From the NCBI GenBank assembly GCA_030589835.1, contig JAUUZS010000079.1, forward strand, positions 1 to 10,983: 10,983 bases of DNA. The letters run 5' to 3'. A program made the translations under genes and the position numbers. Positions 1-6,265 of this stretch are shown here, one piece after another (within the stretch, counting starts at the first letter, position 1; the number at the start of each line of letters is the position of its first letter). The stretch is from Cyclobacteriaceae bacterium (GTDB lineage Bacteria > Bacteroidota > Bacteroidia > Cytophagales > Cyclobacteriaceae). A model generated the notes under the pieces. That model saw only the letters and a program-made list of their open reading frames with translations. It ran no database searches and was not told where the DNA came from.

Positions 1-604
1 AAAGATCTTTATGATCCACATTTAGCTTGAGAGATATCTGATATTCATATCTTTCATCTTCCATTTTACCATCACCTACACTCATTAGAAAATGGCTCTC
101 ACACCATTCATCCAAAAATTGTGTTACCGCTTTTATCCCCTCTTCATGCTGTAGATTAAATGTCAATGAGTACATATAAAGCGATGATCGGCCATGTGGA
201 GAGAAGTAGAGCATAAAAGCGATAGAACAAAATATCAATGTGCCGGAAATGGCAATAGAATAACCATATACTCCTGTTGCAATACCCACAGACAAACTGG
301 CAAAAATGAACATGATATTACGAGGATCATTGATCTTTGTGCGAAACCGGATGATAGCAATAGCCCCAATAATTCCAAAACCTGCAGCTACGTTATTCCC
401 GACAGCCATAATTACCATTGAGGTTACAGAAGAAGCTAAAACCATCGATTGAAAAAAATTGCCTGAATAGGATATGCCACGAAATGTGAATTTGTATGTG
501 AAAGCGATAATGGTGCTTAACACAAATGCCAGCAGTAATGAAAAAATTGCTATTTTAAATGAAGGGAATTCGTAAAATGATTCTTCCAGTAAACTATCGA
601 ACAT
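1..604 (-). CDS. DUF4956 family membrane protein (3' end beyond the window)
   Basis: The minus strand is open from an ATG at 604 to the left edge (201 codons, no stop), so the C-terminus is missing. Four hydrophobic segments are visible at roughly residues 17-36, 52-68, 97-113 and 117-134. They are followed by a soluble domain from about residue 140. The stretch around residues 74-96, glycine-rich and ending in RFRTKINDPRN, is the hallmark I associate with DUF4956 proteins. The biochemical function of that family is not established. From general knowledge, DUF4956 genes are often next to VTC-type polyphosphate polymerase genes, but no such neighbour is visible here. The gene is separated from the HAD gene upstream by a strong terminator (880-913) and about 275 bp, so it should have its own promoter. 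It appears unrelated to the nos genes. The family call is fairly secure; the role is unknown. Confidence 0.8.
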   Translation of the reverse strand, partial: MFDSLLEESFYEFPSFKIAIFSLLLAFVLSTIIAFTYKFTFRGISYSGNFFQSMVLASSVTSMVIMAVGNNVAAGFGIIGAIAIIRFRTKINDPRNIMFIFASLSVGIATGVYGYSIAISGTLIFCSIAFMLYFSPHGRSSLYMYSLTFNLQHEEGIKAVTQFLDEWCESHFLMSVGDGKMEDERYEYQISLKLNVDHKDL

Positions 605-626
605 GAGGAAATTGTTAAATGATACA

Positions 627-714
627 TGTCATGCCGAGATAATTATGGTGCTCATCGCCTGTCATGCCTGTAAAACAAGACAAACGAGAACATCAAGGAA
701 CGATTATTATCTCG
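627..714 (-). other. Leader region with direct and inverted repeats upstream of the DUF4956 gene
   Basis: The gene-free stretch 605-880 holds a 9-bp inverted repeat (CGAGATAAT at 635-643, ATTATCTCG at 706-714) and a 9-bp direct repeat (TGTCATGCC at 627-635 and 660-668). If transcription starts near 812, these would lie in the 5' leader of the DUF4956 mRNA and could form a long stem-loop. I do not recognise a known riboswitch or any coding potential here. Confidence 0.3.
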
Positions 715-817
715 CACACGGAAACATTTCAGTAAATAATAAATACGTGAAAAATATCAACCTATAAAAAAAACACTGAATTGTTAATTTTTCATTTTGG
801 AAATATCAACAATCGCA

Positions 818-825
818 CAAAGGTA
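818..825 (-). promoter_or_regulatory. Possible -7 promoter box for the DUF4956 gene
   Basis: Read on the minus strand, 825 to 818 is TACCTTTG, a full match to the Bacteroidota -7 consensus TAnnTTTG. It lies just downstream of the HAD terminator and about 215 bp upstream of the ATG at 604. I see no clear -33 TTTG element at the usual distance, so this is tentative. A start here would give a 5' leader of about 200 nt. Confidence 0.35.
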
Positions 826-879
826 CTGATTTTAAAATGATCGGCGAGATTAAACTAATTTTATTGCTTTTTCTAATTG

Positions 880-913
880 AAAAATCTTTGTCCTGAAGAG
901 GTCAGGACAAAGA
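880..913 (-). terminator. Intrinsic terminator of the HAD gene, overlapping its stop codon
   Basis: A perfect 12-bp inverted repeat (885-896 and 902-913) encloses a 5-nt loop. On the minus strand it is followed by five T residues (884 to 880). This is a textbook Rho-independent terminator for the gene at 902-1555. The upstream arm is made of the last codons and the stop codon of that gene, so the coding end doubles as terminator stem. Confidence 0.88.
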
Positions 914-1555
914 ATCGATTACTTCAGGAGTAAGTTCCTCAAGGCTATTTACAACCAAATTGGCTATACTAAGGTCTTGATCCCCGGTTCCGGGATTGGC
1001 ATAACCAATGCATAACATACCGGCTGCCTTGGCCGCTTTCAGGCCATTCATAGAATCTTCAATCACGAGGCAATTTTCCGGCAGGGAGTTTGACAGCATT
1101 GCTGATTTCAGAAATATTTCCGGTTCGGGCTTTGACTTTTCTACCTCATCGCCTCCGATACGGTACTTAAAAATCTTGCCCAGATCAAAGTATTCCAATA
1201 CCTTATCGACCGTTGGCCTTGTAGCAGATGAGGCCACATGAATTTTATATTCATTTTTCTCAAAATAAGATATCAATTCCAATACTCCTTTTACCAAAGG
1301 TACTTTACCCTCCTCCAATGCTTTCCAATATTTTTCTCTTCCGTAATGGAGCAACTCAAGAGGACTTTTATTTAATTGATGACGTTGCCCGATTTTTGAC
1401 CACATATCTGTAGAGGAGGTTCCGACGTATGCCTTGTGCTCCTCCGCAGAAATATGTAAGCCAAGCTCTGCAAACATTTCAAATTCCAATTGCTGATGGG
1501 TGGGTTCACTAACGATAATTACCCCATCCATGTCAAATAGTACCGTTGTAATCAT
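902..1555 (-). CDS. HAD superfamily hydrolase, beta-phosphoglucomutase-like subfamily
   Basis: The 217-aa protein carries all four HAD motifs. Motif I is DMDGV at residues 8-12, with nucleophile D8 and acid/base D10. Motif II is a serine in VASSATR near S109, motif III is K142 in KSKPEPEIF, and motif IV is VIEDS at 164-168 with the acidic pair E166/D167. An alpha-helical cap lies between motifs I and II (about residues 15-85), as in subfamily IA enzymes such as beta-phosphoglucomutase and phosphoglycolate phosphatase. These enzymes transfer phosphate through an aspartyl-phosphate in the cytoplasm. The substrate cannot be read from the sequence. The length is normal and the ATG start puts the first motif at the expected distance. 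It is divergent from the RIC/nos genes and ends in its own terminator, so a link to denitrification is not indicated. Confidence 0.9.
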   Translation of the reverse strand: MITTVLFDMDGVIIVSEPTHQQLEFEMFAELGLHISAEEHKAYVGTSSTDMWSKIGQRHQLNKSPLELLHYGREKYWKALEEGKVPLVKGVLELISYFEKNEYKIHVASSATRPTVDKVLEYFDLGKIFKYRIGGDEVEKSKPEPEIFLKSAMLSNSLPENCLVIEDSMNGLKAAKAAGMLCIGYANPGTGDQDLSIANLVVNSLEELTPEVIDSLS

Positions 1556-1667
1556 GCGCTAAAAATAATTGATAAAAGTGCTGAAATGAAATATAAGCGT
1601 ACATGATTTTGTTGAAAATGCGATTTGTGGAGTGAAGAATTTGTAATTGCAATACGCTCGAAATAGA

Positions 1668-1718
1668 GTCTGTCAATAAACTAGATGTCTGGTCAGATTG
1701 CTGACTTTATGGACAGAC
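1668..1718. repeat. Nested inverted repeat between the HAD and RIC genes
   Basis: Outer arms GTCTGTC (1668-1674) and GACAGAC (1712-1718) are perfect complements. Inside them GTCAG (1692-1696) and CTGAC (1701-1705) form a 5-bp stem with a 4-nt loop. The region lies between divergent genes, about 70 bp upstream of the RIC activator site. It could be a structured element or a second operator; I cannot assign a role. Confidence 0.35.
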
Positions 1719-1781
1719 ACAAATTACAGAGGTTACAATCAAAGTAGCTATGTAGGAAAATTATTTAAAAAAATGTGCTGG

Positions 1782-1826
1782 TATGATATGGGTCATAAAC
1801 TAGCTTTTACTTTGTGAATACATTAG
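1782..1826 (+). promoter_or_regulatory. Crp/Fnr-type site plus -7 box driving the RIC/regulator operon
   Basis: Bases 1782-1797 form an imperfect palindrome, TATGAT-ATGG-GTCATA, with the TGA-N6-TCA core and spacing of Crp/Fnr sites. Its centre (1789.5) is 29.5 bp upstream of TACATTAG (1819-1826), which differs from the Bacteroidota -7 consensus TAnnTTTG at one of six fixed positions. Transcription would start near 1831, putting the activator at about -41.5, the classical class II position. The Crp/Fnr protein encoded two genes downstream is the likely ligand, which would make the operon autoregulated. Confidence 0.62.
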
Positions 1827-1849
1827 CAAATATTTTGAACCAAACACAT

Positions 1850-2785
1850 ATGAGTGGAAACAAGGTGTTAGATGTTAGGGAAGTTGATAAAAGGTTTAGA
1901 AAGAATATAATTTTAAATCTTTTTAACGATCTCCCGGATGGGGAGCAACTCGAATTAATTAGTGATCACAGTTTGGCTCCGCTAAATAAATTGTTTCAAA
2001 AGGAAATGCATGGTTTTTTTAGCTGGTCCGATTTAGAAAACGGCCCAAAATTATGGAGAATTTCTATCCGGAAAACCGATGCACTTAATCTGACCATAAA
2101 TGATATAATAAAACATTTTCCATTTGCAATAGAAATTCTCGAAGAGAAAGGAATCCCTTATTTTAAATCAGCAAATAAGCAGCTGATAGATATCAGTAAG
2201 GATGCCCAATCCATTTATGAAGAAATAAAACGTTCTAAACAATTATTGGTAAATCCCCTCCGAACAGATCGATGGTCCATAAGTTTTACCATTGATTATA
2301 TCATAAATAATCATCATACATTTGTAAAGGAAAAAATTCCTGAGCTTGAATCGCTCATCGACCACCTGGTTCAGGCACATTCAGCGACACATCCTCAACT
2401 GCCTATGATCCGGGAAAAATATGCGGAATTCAAAGGAGAATTGGTCGATCACATGAGCGATGAAGAAAATATTGTTTTTCCGTCCTATAAAAAACTTGAA
2501 AAAGCATTTTTTGCAAATAAATTCGATGAGGTAATAGATTTTGACGATGCGATCAGTTGGATGGAAGAAGACCATATATTGAACGGAGCATCTTTGAAAA
2601 CCATGCGCAACTTCTGCAACAATTATATGGCGCCAAAAGAAAGCAGTCCTGGTTTCAAAATCCTTTACGAGGAGCTTAGAAAATTCGAATACGACCTGCA
2701 TTTTCATATGTACCTGGAAAATTATGTGCTTTTTACCAAGGTTATTGCTATGCTAAAAAAAATGGGTGTGGATTGGCCAGGCTAA
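1850..2785 (+). CDS. RIC/YtfE/ScdA-type di-iron protein with N-terminal DUF2249 domain
   Basis: Three modules are visible. First is a DUF2249 domain, from LDVRE through the segment ending in LWRISIRK. Next is a short helical segment resembling the ScdA N-terminal (DUF542) or DUF1858 domain, and last a C-terminal hemerythrin-like four-helix domain. Likely iron ligands, numbered from the upstream GTG at 1814, are H167/H168, H213 and E217 (HxxxE), H254, and H298 with E302 (HxxxE followed by NYVLF). This matches RIC proteins, which repair iron-sulfur centres damaged by nitric oxide or oxidants in the cytoplasm. The second module lacks the CC pair of canonical DUF542 (it reads IPYFKSA). I chose ATG 1850 over GTG 1814 because the predicted transcription start is near 1831 and the DUF2249 domain begins just after the ATG. 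It is followed by the Crp/Fnr gene in the same orientation. Confidence 0.85.
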   Translation: MSGNKVLDVREVDKRFRKNIILNLFNDLPDGEQLELISDHSLAPLNKLFQKEMHGFFSWSDLENGPKLWRISIRKTDALNLTINDIIKHFPFAIEILEEKGIPYFKSANKQLIDISKDAQSIYEEIKRSKQLLVNPLRTDRWSISFTIDYIINNHHTFVKEKIPELESLIDHLVQAHSATHPQLPMIREKYAEFKGELVDHMSDEENIVFPSYKKLEKAFFANKFDEVIDFDDAISWMEEDHILNGASLKTMRNFCNNYMAPKESSPGFKILYEELRKFEYDLHFHMYLENYVLFTKVIAMLKKMGVDWPG

Positions 2786-2851
2786 TTGGTACTTTTTAAA
2801 AAGATTTATGTAGGCATTTATGAAAAAATGCTTAATCTTTGAAAACCAATT
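2784..2851 (+). other. Three nested stems filling the RIC-regulator intergenic region
   Basis: Three pairs of perfect complementary arms are nested. They are AATTGGT (2784-2790) with ACCAATT (2845-2851), AAAGATT (2800-2806) with AATCTTT (2834-2840), and GCATTT (2814-2819) with AAATGC (2826-2831) around a 6-nt loop. Together they give 20 bp of helix interrupted by asymmetric bulges. The structure begins inside the RIC stop codon and ends 17 bp before the regulator ATG. It could be an attenuator, an mRNA processing or stability element, or a translational control of the regulator. It lacks the U-tract of an ordinary terminator. Confidence 0.5.
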
Positions 2852-2868
2852 TATAGACATTTGCTTCA

Positions 2869-3468
2869 ATGATAATACCCAGGAATCTTTTGCTCGAGAA
2901 AAAGGCGCATTTTTTCGTGGCAAAGAAAGACGAATATATCTTTTTAGAAGAAGAATCTGCCTCATTTTACTTTCAGGTAATGACCGGTACGGTAAAAATG
3001 TCGAGCTATAGCGAAAATGGACAGGAATTTATTCAGGGGATATTCAAGGCAGGGCAAAGTTTTGGCGAACCACCACTTTTTGGAGATTTTTCCTATCCCA
3101 GTAATGCCATTGCAACGGAAAGCTCAGAAATATGTAAGCTATACAAAGATATTTTCTTTGAATTATTGAAGGAACACTTTGATATACAATGGAAATTTAA
3201 TTCGCTTTTTTCAAACAGGCTTCGTTATAAATCAATTTTGCTCAAAGAAATATCTTCTTATTGTCCTGATCATGTAATCATGACCCTCCTAAAATATTTG
3301 CGGGACAATTCGAGCGAAGGTAAAAAATCGCCATTTTATGTGCCTTTTACCAGACAGCAACTCGCCGATATGACTGGCCTCAGGGTAGAAACAGTTATCC
3401 GCACCGTTAAGGTATTGCACCAGTCAGGGAAGCTCATGATTAAACAGCATAAGATTTATCTCAATTAA
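2869..3468 (+). CDS. Crp/Fnr family transcriptional regulator
   Basis: The 199-aa protein has a cyclic-nucleotide-binding-type beta-barrel (about residues 8-95), a dimerisation helix (about 100-130) and a C-terminal winged helix-turn-helix (about 155-195). The recognition helix reads RVETVIR at 172-178. The V, E and R positions match the FNR consensus residues that contact TGA half-sites, with I in place of the usual S. There is no N-terminal cysteine cluster, and only C89 and C132 are present, so it should not be a [4Fe-4S] oxygen sensor like E. coli FNR. The ligand is unknown; a haem-based NO sensor of the DNR kind is one option. ATG 2869 is the first start after an in-frame stop at 2854. 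It sits downstream of a nitric-oxide repair gene and upstream of nos, and matching sites occur upstream of both. A role as regulator of the locus is inference. Confidence 0.9.
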   Translation: MIIPRNLLLEKKAHFFVAKKDEYIFLEEESASFYFQVMTGTVKMSSYSENGQEFIQGIFKAGQSFGEPPLFGDFSYPSNAIATESSEICKLYKDIFFELLKEHFDIQWKFNSLFSNRLRYKSILLKEISSYCPDHVIMTLLKYLRDNSSEGKKSPFYVPFTRQQLADMTGLRVETVIRTVKVLHQSGKLMIKQHKIYLN

Positions 3469-3530
3469 TGCTTGATGAAAATTAATTTATTTTTTGTCAA
3501 GGAAAAGATATAATCTGCTAATTTTATTTT

Positions 3531-3575
3531 ATGATTCAAATCATACATGCAATGCTTGTATGACCTATAATTTTA
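3531..3575 (+). promoter_or_regulatory. Crp/Fnr-type site plus -7 box of the cytochrome c/nosZ operon
   Basis: ATGATTCAAATCAT (3531-3544) is a perfect palindrome with the core TGAT-N4-ATCA, as in FNR/DNR boxes. Its centre (3537.5) is 30.5 bp upstream of TAATTTTA (3568-3575), one mismatch from TAnnTTTG. The inferred start of transcription is near 3580, so the site lies close to -41.5. The nos promoter therefore appears to depend on a Crp/Fnr activator, plausibly the one encoded immediately upstream. Confidence 0.7.
3541..3563. promoter_or_regulatory. Second palindrome overlapping the nos promoter, possible operator
   Basis: TCATACA (3541-3547) and TGTATGA (3557-3563) are perfect 7-bp inverted arms around a 9-bp spacer that itself contains GC-AAT-GC symmetry. 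The element overlaps the last four bases of the Crp/Fnr site and covers roughly -39 to -17 of the predicted promoter. A protein bound here would compete with the activator or the polymerase. The owner of the site is unknown. Confidence 0.4.
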
Positions 3576-3582
3576 GCTTTTA

Positions 3583-4089
3583 ATGGAAAATACGTATAAA
3601 ATGAAAATCAAAAACATGAATTCAAAAGGATTATTTTTTTTAGCAGTTCTATTTACAGCTCTAATGAGCGCATGTGGTGGGGGATCAGGAGAGAAAAAGG
3701 GCAAATTTGCGCCTCCACCCAAAGCAAAACCCATGACTTATGAAGAGGCGGTGGCTGACTGGAAAAATCAAAAAGGCCTGGGGCCTATTACCAATGTGGA
3801 ATTAGGGGAAATTGACCCTGAGCTTGTGAAGAAAGGAGAAGAAATATATATACTGAAATGTACTGCTTGTCATGCCCCTGACAAAGAAAAACTGGGGCCG
3901 GCCCCAACCGGGATTTTTGAACGAAGAACTCCTGAATGGGTTATGAACATGATCCTGAACCCTGAAGAAATGGCCATGAAAGATCCAATAGGAAGAGGAT
4001 TATTGATGAAATATAACACCGTAATGGCAAATCAGGGATTGACAGAAGACGATGCCCTGGCTGTACTGGAATACTTCAGGACACTTTAA
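3583..4089 (+). CDS. Lipoprotein monohaem cytochrome c, likely electron donor to NosZ
   Basis: The protein has a lipoprotein signal (hydrophobic stretch about residues 16-30, lipobox LMSAC with C31), a proline/lysine-rich linker, and a class I cytochrome c domain. The haem-binding motif is CTACH at 93-97 and the probable axial methionine is M148 in TVMANQGLT, ahead of the closing helix. It should be anchored on the periplasmic side of a membrane and pass electrons to NosZ, encoded 41 bp downstream; clade II nos clusters commonly carry such cytochromes. ATG 3583 is the longest start. Codons 7 (3601) and 12 (3616) are good alternatives: the predicted transcription start near 3580 leaves almost no leader for 3583, and starting at 3616 gives a typical short signal peptide. 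No second haem motif is present. Confidence 0.85.
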   Translation: MENTYKMKIKNMNSKGLFFLAVLFTALMSACGGGSGEKKGKFAPPPKAKPMTYEEAVADWKNQKGLGPITNVELGEIDPELVKKGEEIYILKCTACHAPDKEKLGPAPTGIFERRTPEWVMNMILNPEEMAMKDPIGRGLLMKYNTVMANQGLTEDDALAVLEYFRTL

Positions 4090-4130
4090 AATTTGCAACC
4101 TTAATATCTTTTTAATTAACCTATAAACTC

Positions 4131-6110
4131 ATGAAATCAATAACGTTTAGTTTTAGTTTACTGTTCATTGCCTCGATCTTTTTTATTTCGGGATGTGGCA
4201 ACGGCAATGGCCAGGGTGGGGCATTGAGCAACTCTGGCGCCGCAGAAAAAGTGTATGTCGCCCCGGGAGAGTATGACGAATATTACGAATTCTTCTCCGG
4301 AGGATTTAGCGGACAAGTTACGGTACATGGTTTGCCCTCAGGAAGATTGTTGAAAACAATTCCGGTATTTAGTTTGGATGGCGAGAAAGGTTACGGATTC
4401 AATGAAGAAACCAAGCCGATGCTGATGACCACATTTGGTTTTGTACCCTGGGATGACTCCCACCATCCAAAACTTTCGCAAACCAAGGGTGAACATGACG
4501 GAAATTTCCTTTTTATCAATGGCAACAATACGCCTAGGATCGCCAGGATTGATCTTACTACATTTGAAACCACGGAGATTATTCAGATACCAAATACTGC
4601 TGGGCTTCATGGATCACCCTATCCAACAGAAAATACAGAGTATTTAGTGGCAGGGACAAGATTTAGTGTTCCTATTCCACAAAAAGATGTCTCAATTGAA
4701 ACCTATAAAGAAAATTTCAAAGGAACTTTTACATTCATTAGTGGAGGCCAGGAACCTGGCAACCTGGACATCGCATTCCAGATTTTGGCTCCTGGTTACG
4801 ATTATGACCTGGCTCACTCAGGCAAAGGCCCTTCTCATGGATGGACATTCTTCACAAGCTACAATGTTGAACAAGCGAATACCCTTAAAGAGAAAAATGC
4901 GTCACAGTATGACAAAGATTATATTGCCGCAGTAAACTGGAAAAAAGCAGAAGAATATATTGCTCAGGGTAAATTTCAGGAGTGGCCATCAGAGTATTAC
5001 CATAACTACTATGATGATAGAACGCATATGGCAACTGCAACCCTTAAGAAAGGTGTTAAAGTGCTTATCCCTTCAGAATGCCCAGGCTTGGTATATTATC
5101 TCCCAACGCCTAAATCACCTCATGGTGTGGATGTAAACCCGACAGGAGAATACATTGTGGCCAATGGTAAATTGTCAGCAGACTTAACGGTTCATTCATT
5201 TGCGAAAATGCTTGCTGCAATAGAAGCTGAGAATTTCGATGAAGTAATCGATGGAATCCCGGTACTTAATTTCGACGCAATCTTAGCAGGTGTTGTTCAG
5301 TCAGGTGGTTTAGGGCCATTACATACCGAATTTGACGGAAGAGGCAATGGCTATACTTCATTCTTTATATCCTCAGAAATTGTGAAGTGGAGCCTTGAGA
5401 CCTACGAAGTTATTGACCGTATTTCTGCTTATTATTCTATCGGTCACTTAAGTATTCCTGGCGGAGGATCAATGAAACCATGGGAAAATGGTAAATATAT
5501 GATCGCCATGAACAAGATTACGAAAGACAGGTATTTGCCAACGGGTCCTGAACTTGCCCACTCCGCACAGCTTTATGATATCTCAGGGGATAAAATGGAG
5601 CTTTTGCTAGACTTCCCCACTATGGGCGAACCGCATTATGCGCAAGGTATTCTTGCTACGAAGATTATAGACAGACAAGTGAAATTCTTCCGGCTCGAAG
5701 AAAATGAACATCCGCACAAAACGTTGACTGAAGCAGATACTAAAGTAGTCAGAAATGGCAACGAAGTTCATATCTATGGAACGATGATCAGAAGTCATTT
5801 TGCTCCGGATAATATTGAAGGAATCAAAGTAGGGGATAAAGTTTTCTGGCATATAACTAACCTTGAGCAGGATTGGGATGTGCCTCATGGATTAGCTGTG
5901 ATGGGAGCTAACAATGCTGAATTATTAATTATGCCCGGTCAGACAGAAACCCTGGTATGGGAACCAAAAACTGAAGGAGTATATCCATTTTACTGTACAG
6001 ATTTCTGCTCAGCGCTACACCAGGAAATGCAAGGGTACATAAGAGTATCTGCTAAAAATTCGGATACAAAAATAAAATGGGGCCTTGACGAAGATGTCTT
6101 TGGAGAATAA
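4131..6110 (+). CDS. nosZ: Nitrous-oxide reductase, clade II type, lipoprotein
   Basis: This 659-aa enzyme reduces N2O to N2 at a CuZ cluster, with electrons entering through CuA. The seven CuZ histidines can be placed at H111 and H112 (DDSHHP), H160 (GLHGSP), H331 (SPHGVDV), H398 (PLHTEFDG), H439 (IGHLSIP) and H502 (EPHYAQ), within the N-terminal beta-propeller. The C-terminal cupredoxin domain has CuA ligands H586, C622, C626, H630 and M633 in CTDFCSALHQEM. Clade I enzymes have W where this one has D624. The N-terminus has a hydrophobic Sec signal and lipobox FISGC (C22), with no twin-arginine motif. That fits clade II, and implies export before copper insertion and membrane anchoring. All metal ligands are present, so it should be functional. 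It shares a promoter with the cytochrome gene and is followed by two hairpins. Confidence 0.97.
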   Translation: MKSITFSFSLLFIASIFFISGCGNGNGQGGALSNSGAAEKVYVAPGEYDEYYEFFSGGFSGQVTVHGLPSGRLLKTIPVFSLDGEKGYGFNEETKPMLMTTFGFVPWDDSHHPKLSQTKGEHDGNFLFINGNNTPRIARIDLTTFETTEIIQIPNTAGLHGSPYPTENTEYLVAGTRFSVPIPQKDVSIETYKENFKGTFTFISGGQEPGNLDIAFQILAPGYDYDLAHSGKGPSHGWTFFTSYNVEQANTLKEKNASQYDKDYIAAVNWKKAEEYIAQGKFQEWPSEYYHNYYDDRTHMATATLKKGVKVLIPSECPGLVYYLPTPKSPHGVDVNPTGEYIVANGKLSADLTVHSFAKMLAAIEAENFDEVIDGIPVLNFDAILAGVVQSGGLGPLHTEFDGRGNGYTSFFISSEIVKWSLETYEVIDRISAYYSIGHLSIPGGGSMKPWENGKYMIAMNKITKDRYLPTGPELAHSAQLYDISGDKMELLLDFPTMGEPHYAQGILATKIIDRQVKFFRLEENEHPHKTLTEADTKVVRNGNEVHIYGTMIRSHFAPDNIEGIKVGDKVFWHITNLEQDWDVPHGLAVMGANNAELLIMPGQTETLVWEPKTEGVYPFYCTDFCSALHQEMQGYIRVSAKNSDTKIKWGLDEDVFGE

Positions 6111-6139
6111 GGTGTTGAAGAGTTTGTTTATTTATTGGT

Positions 6140-6155
6140 GATGGGATTTCCCATC
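6140..6155 (+). terminator. Small hairpin after nosZ
   Basis: GATGGG (6140-6145) and CCCATC (6150-6155) form a 6-bp stem with a 4-nt loop (8 bp if A146/T149 type pairs are ignored is not claimed). It is followed by TTATT. It lies 30 bp after the nosZ stop and just ahead of a stronger hairpin, and may protect the nosZ mRNA 3' end or assist termination. Confidence 0.5.
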
Positions 6156-6161
6156 TTATTG

Positions 6162-6197
6162 GGCATCACTCCAGAAATGAAGTGATGCCTGATTTTT
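6162..6197 (+). terminator. Intrinsic terminator between nosZ and the accessory genes
   Basis: GGCATCACT (6162-6170) and AGTGATGCC (6181-6189) form a perfect 9-bp stem with a 10-nt loop, followed within four bases by TTTTT. It is a good Rho-independent terminator. The downstream genes have no obvious promoter of their own in 6198-6265, so partial read-through is the simplest way to express them. That would lower accessory gene expression relative to nosZ. Confidence 0.75.
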
Positions 6198-6265
6198 ATT
6201 ATGAATAATTTTACCGAAATTTCAATCTTACTTATCAAGTATTTAGTTATCCAGTACTTTTAATT

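Noticed and set aside
194..421. Open frame of 75 codons on the plus strand
   Set aside because: It lies antisense inside the DUF4956 gene, which has clear membrane helices and a family motif; the peptide has no recognisable feature.
3493..3526. Alternative nos promoter, TTTG at 3493-3496 with TAATTTTA at 3519-3526
   Set aside because: The spacing is slightly long and it lies upstream of the activator palindrome, whereas the box at 3568-3575 gives the same geometry as three other promoters in the window.
4131..4200. Possible twin-arginine export signal on NosZ
   Set aside because: No RR pair is present; the N-terminus is a plain Sec signal with a lipobox, as expected for clade II.
6201..6263. 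20-codon frame between the nosZ terminator and the four-helix membrane protein gene
   Set aside because: It is short, has no ribosome-binding signal or recognisable sequence, and ends two bases before the next ATG. A leader peptide role cannot be excluded but is not supported.
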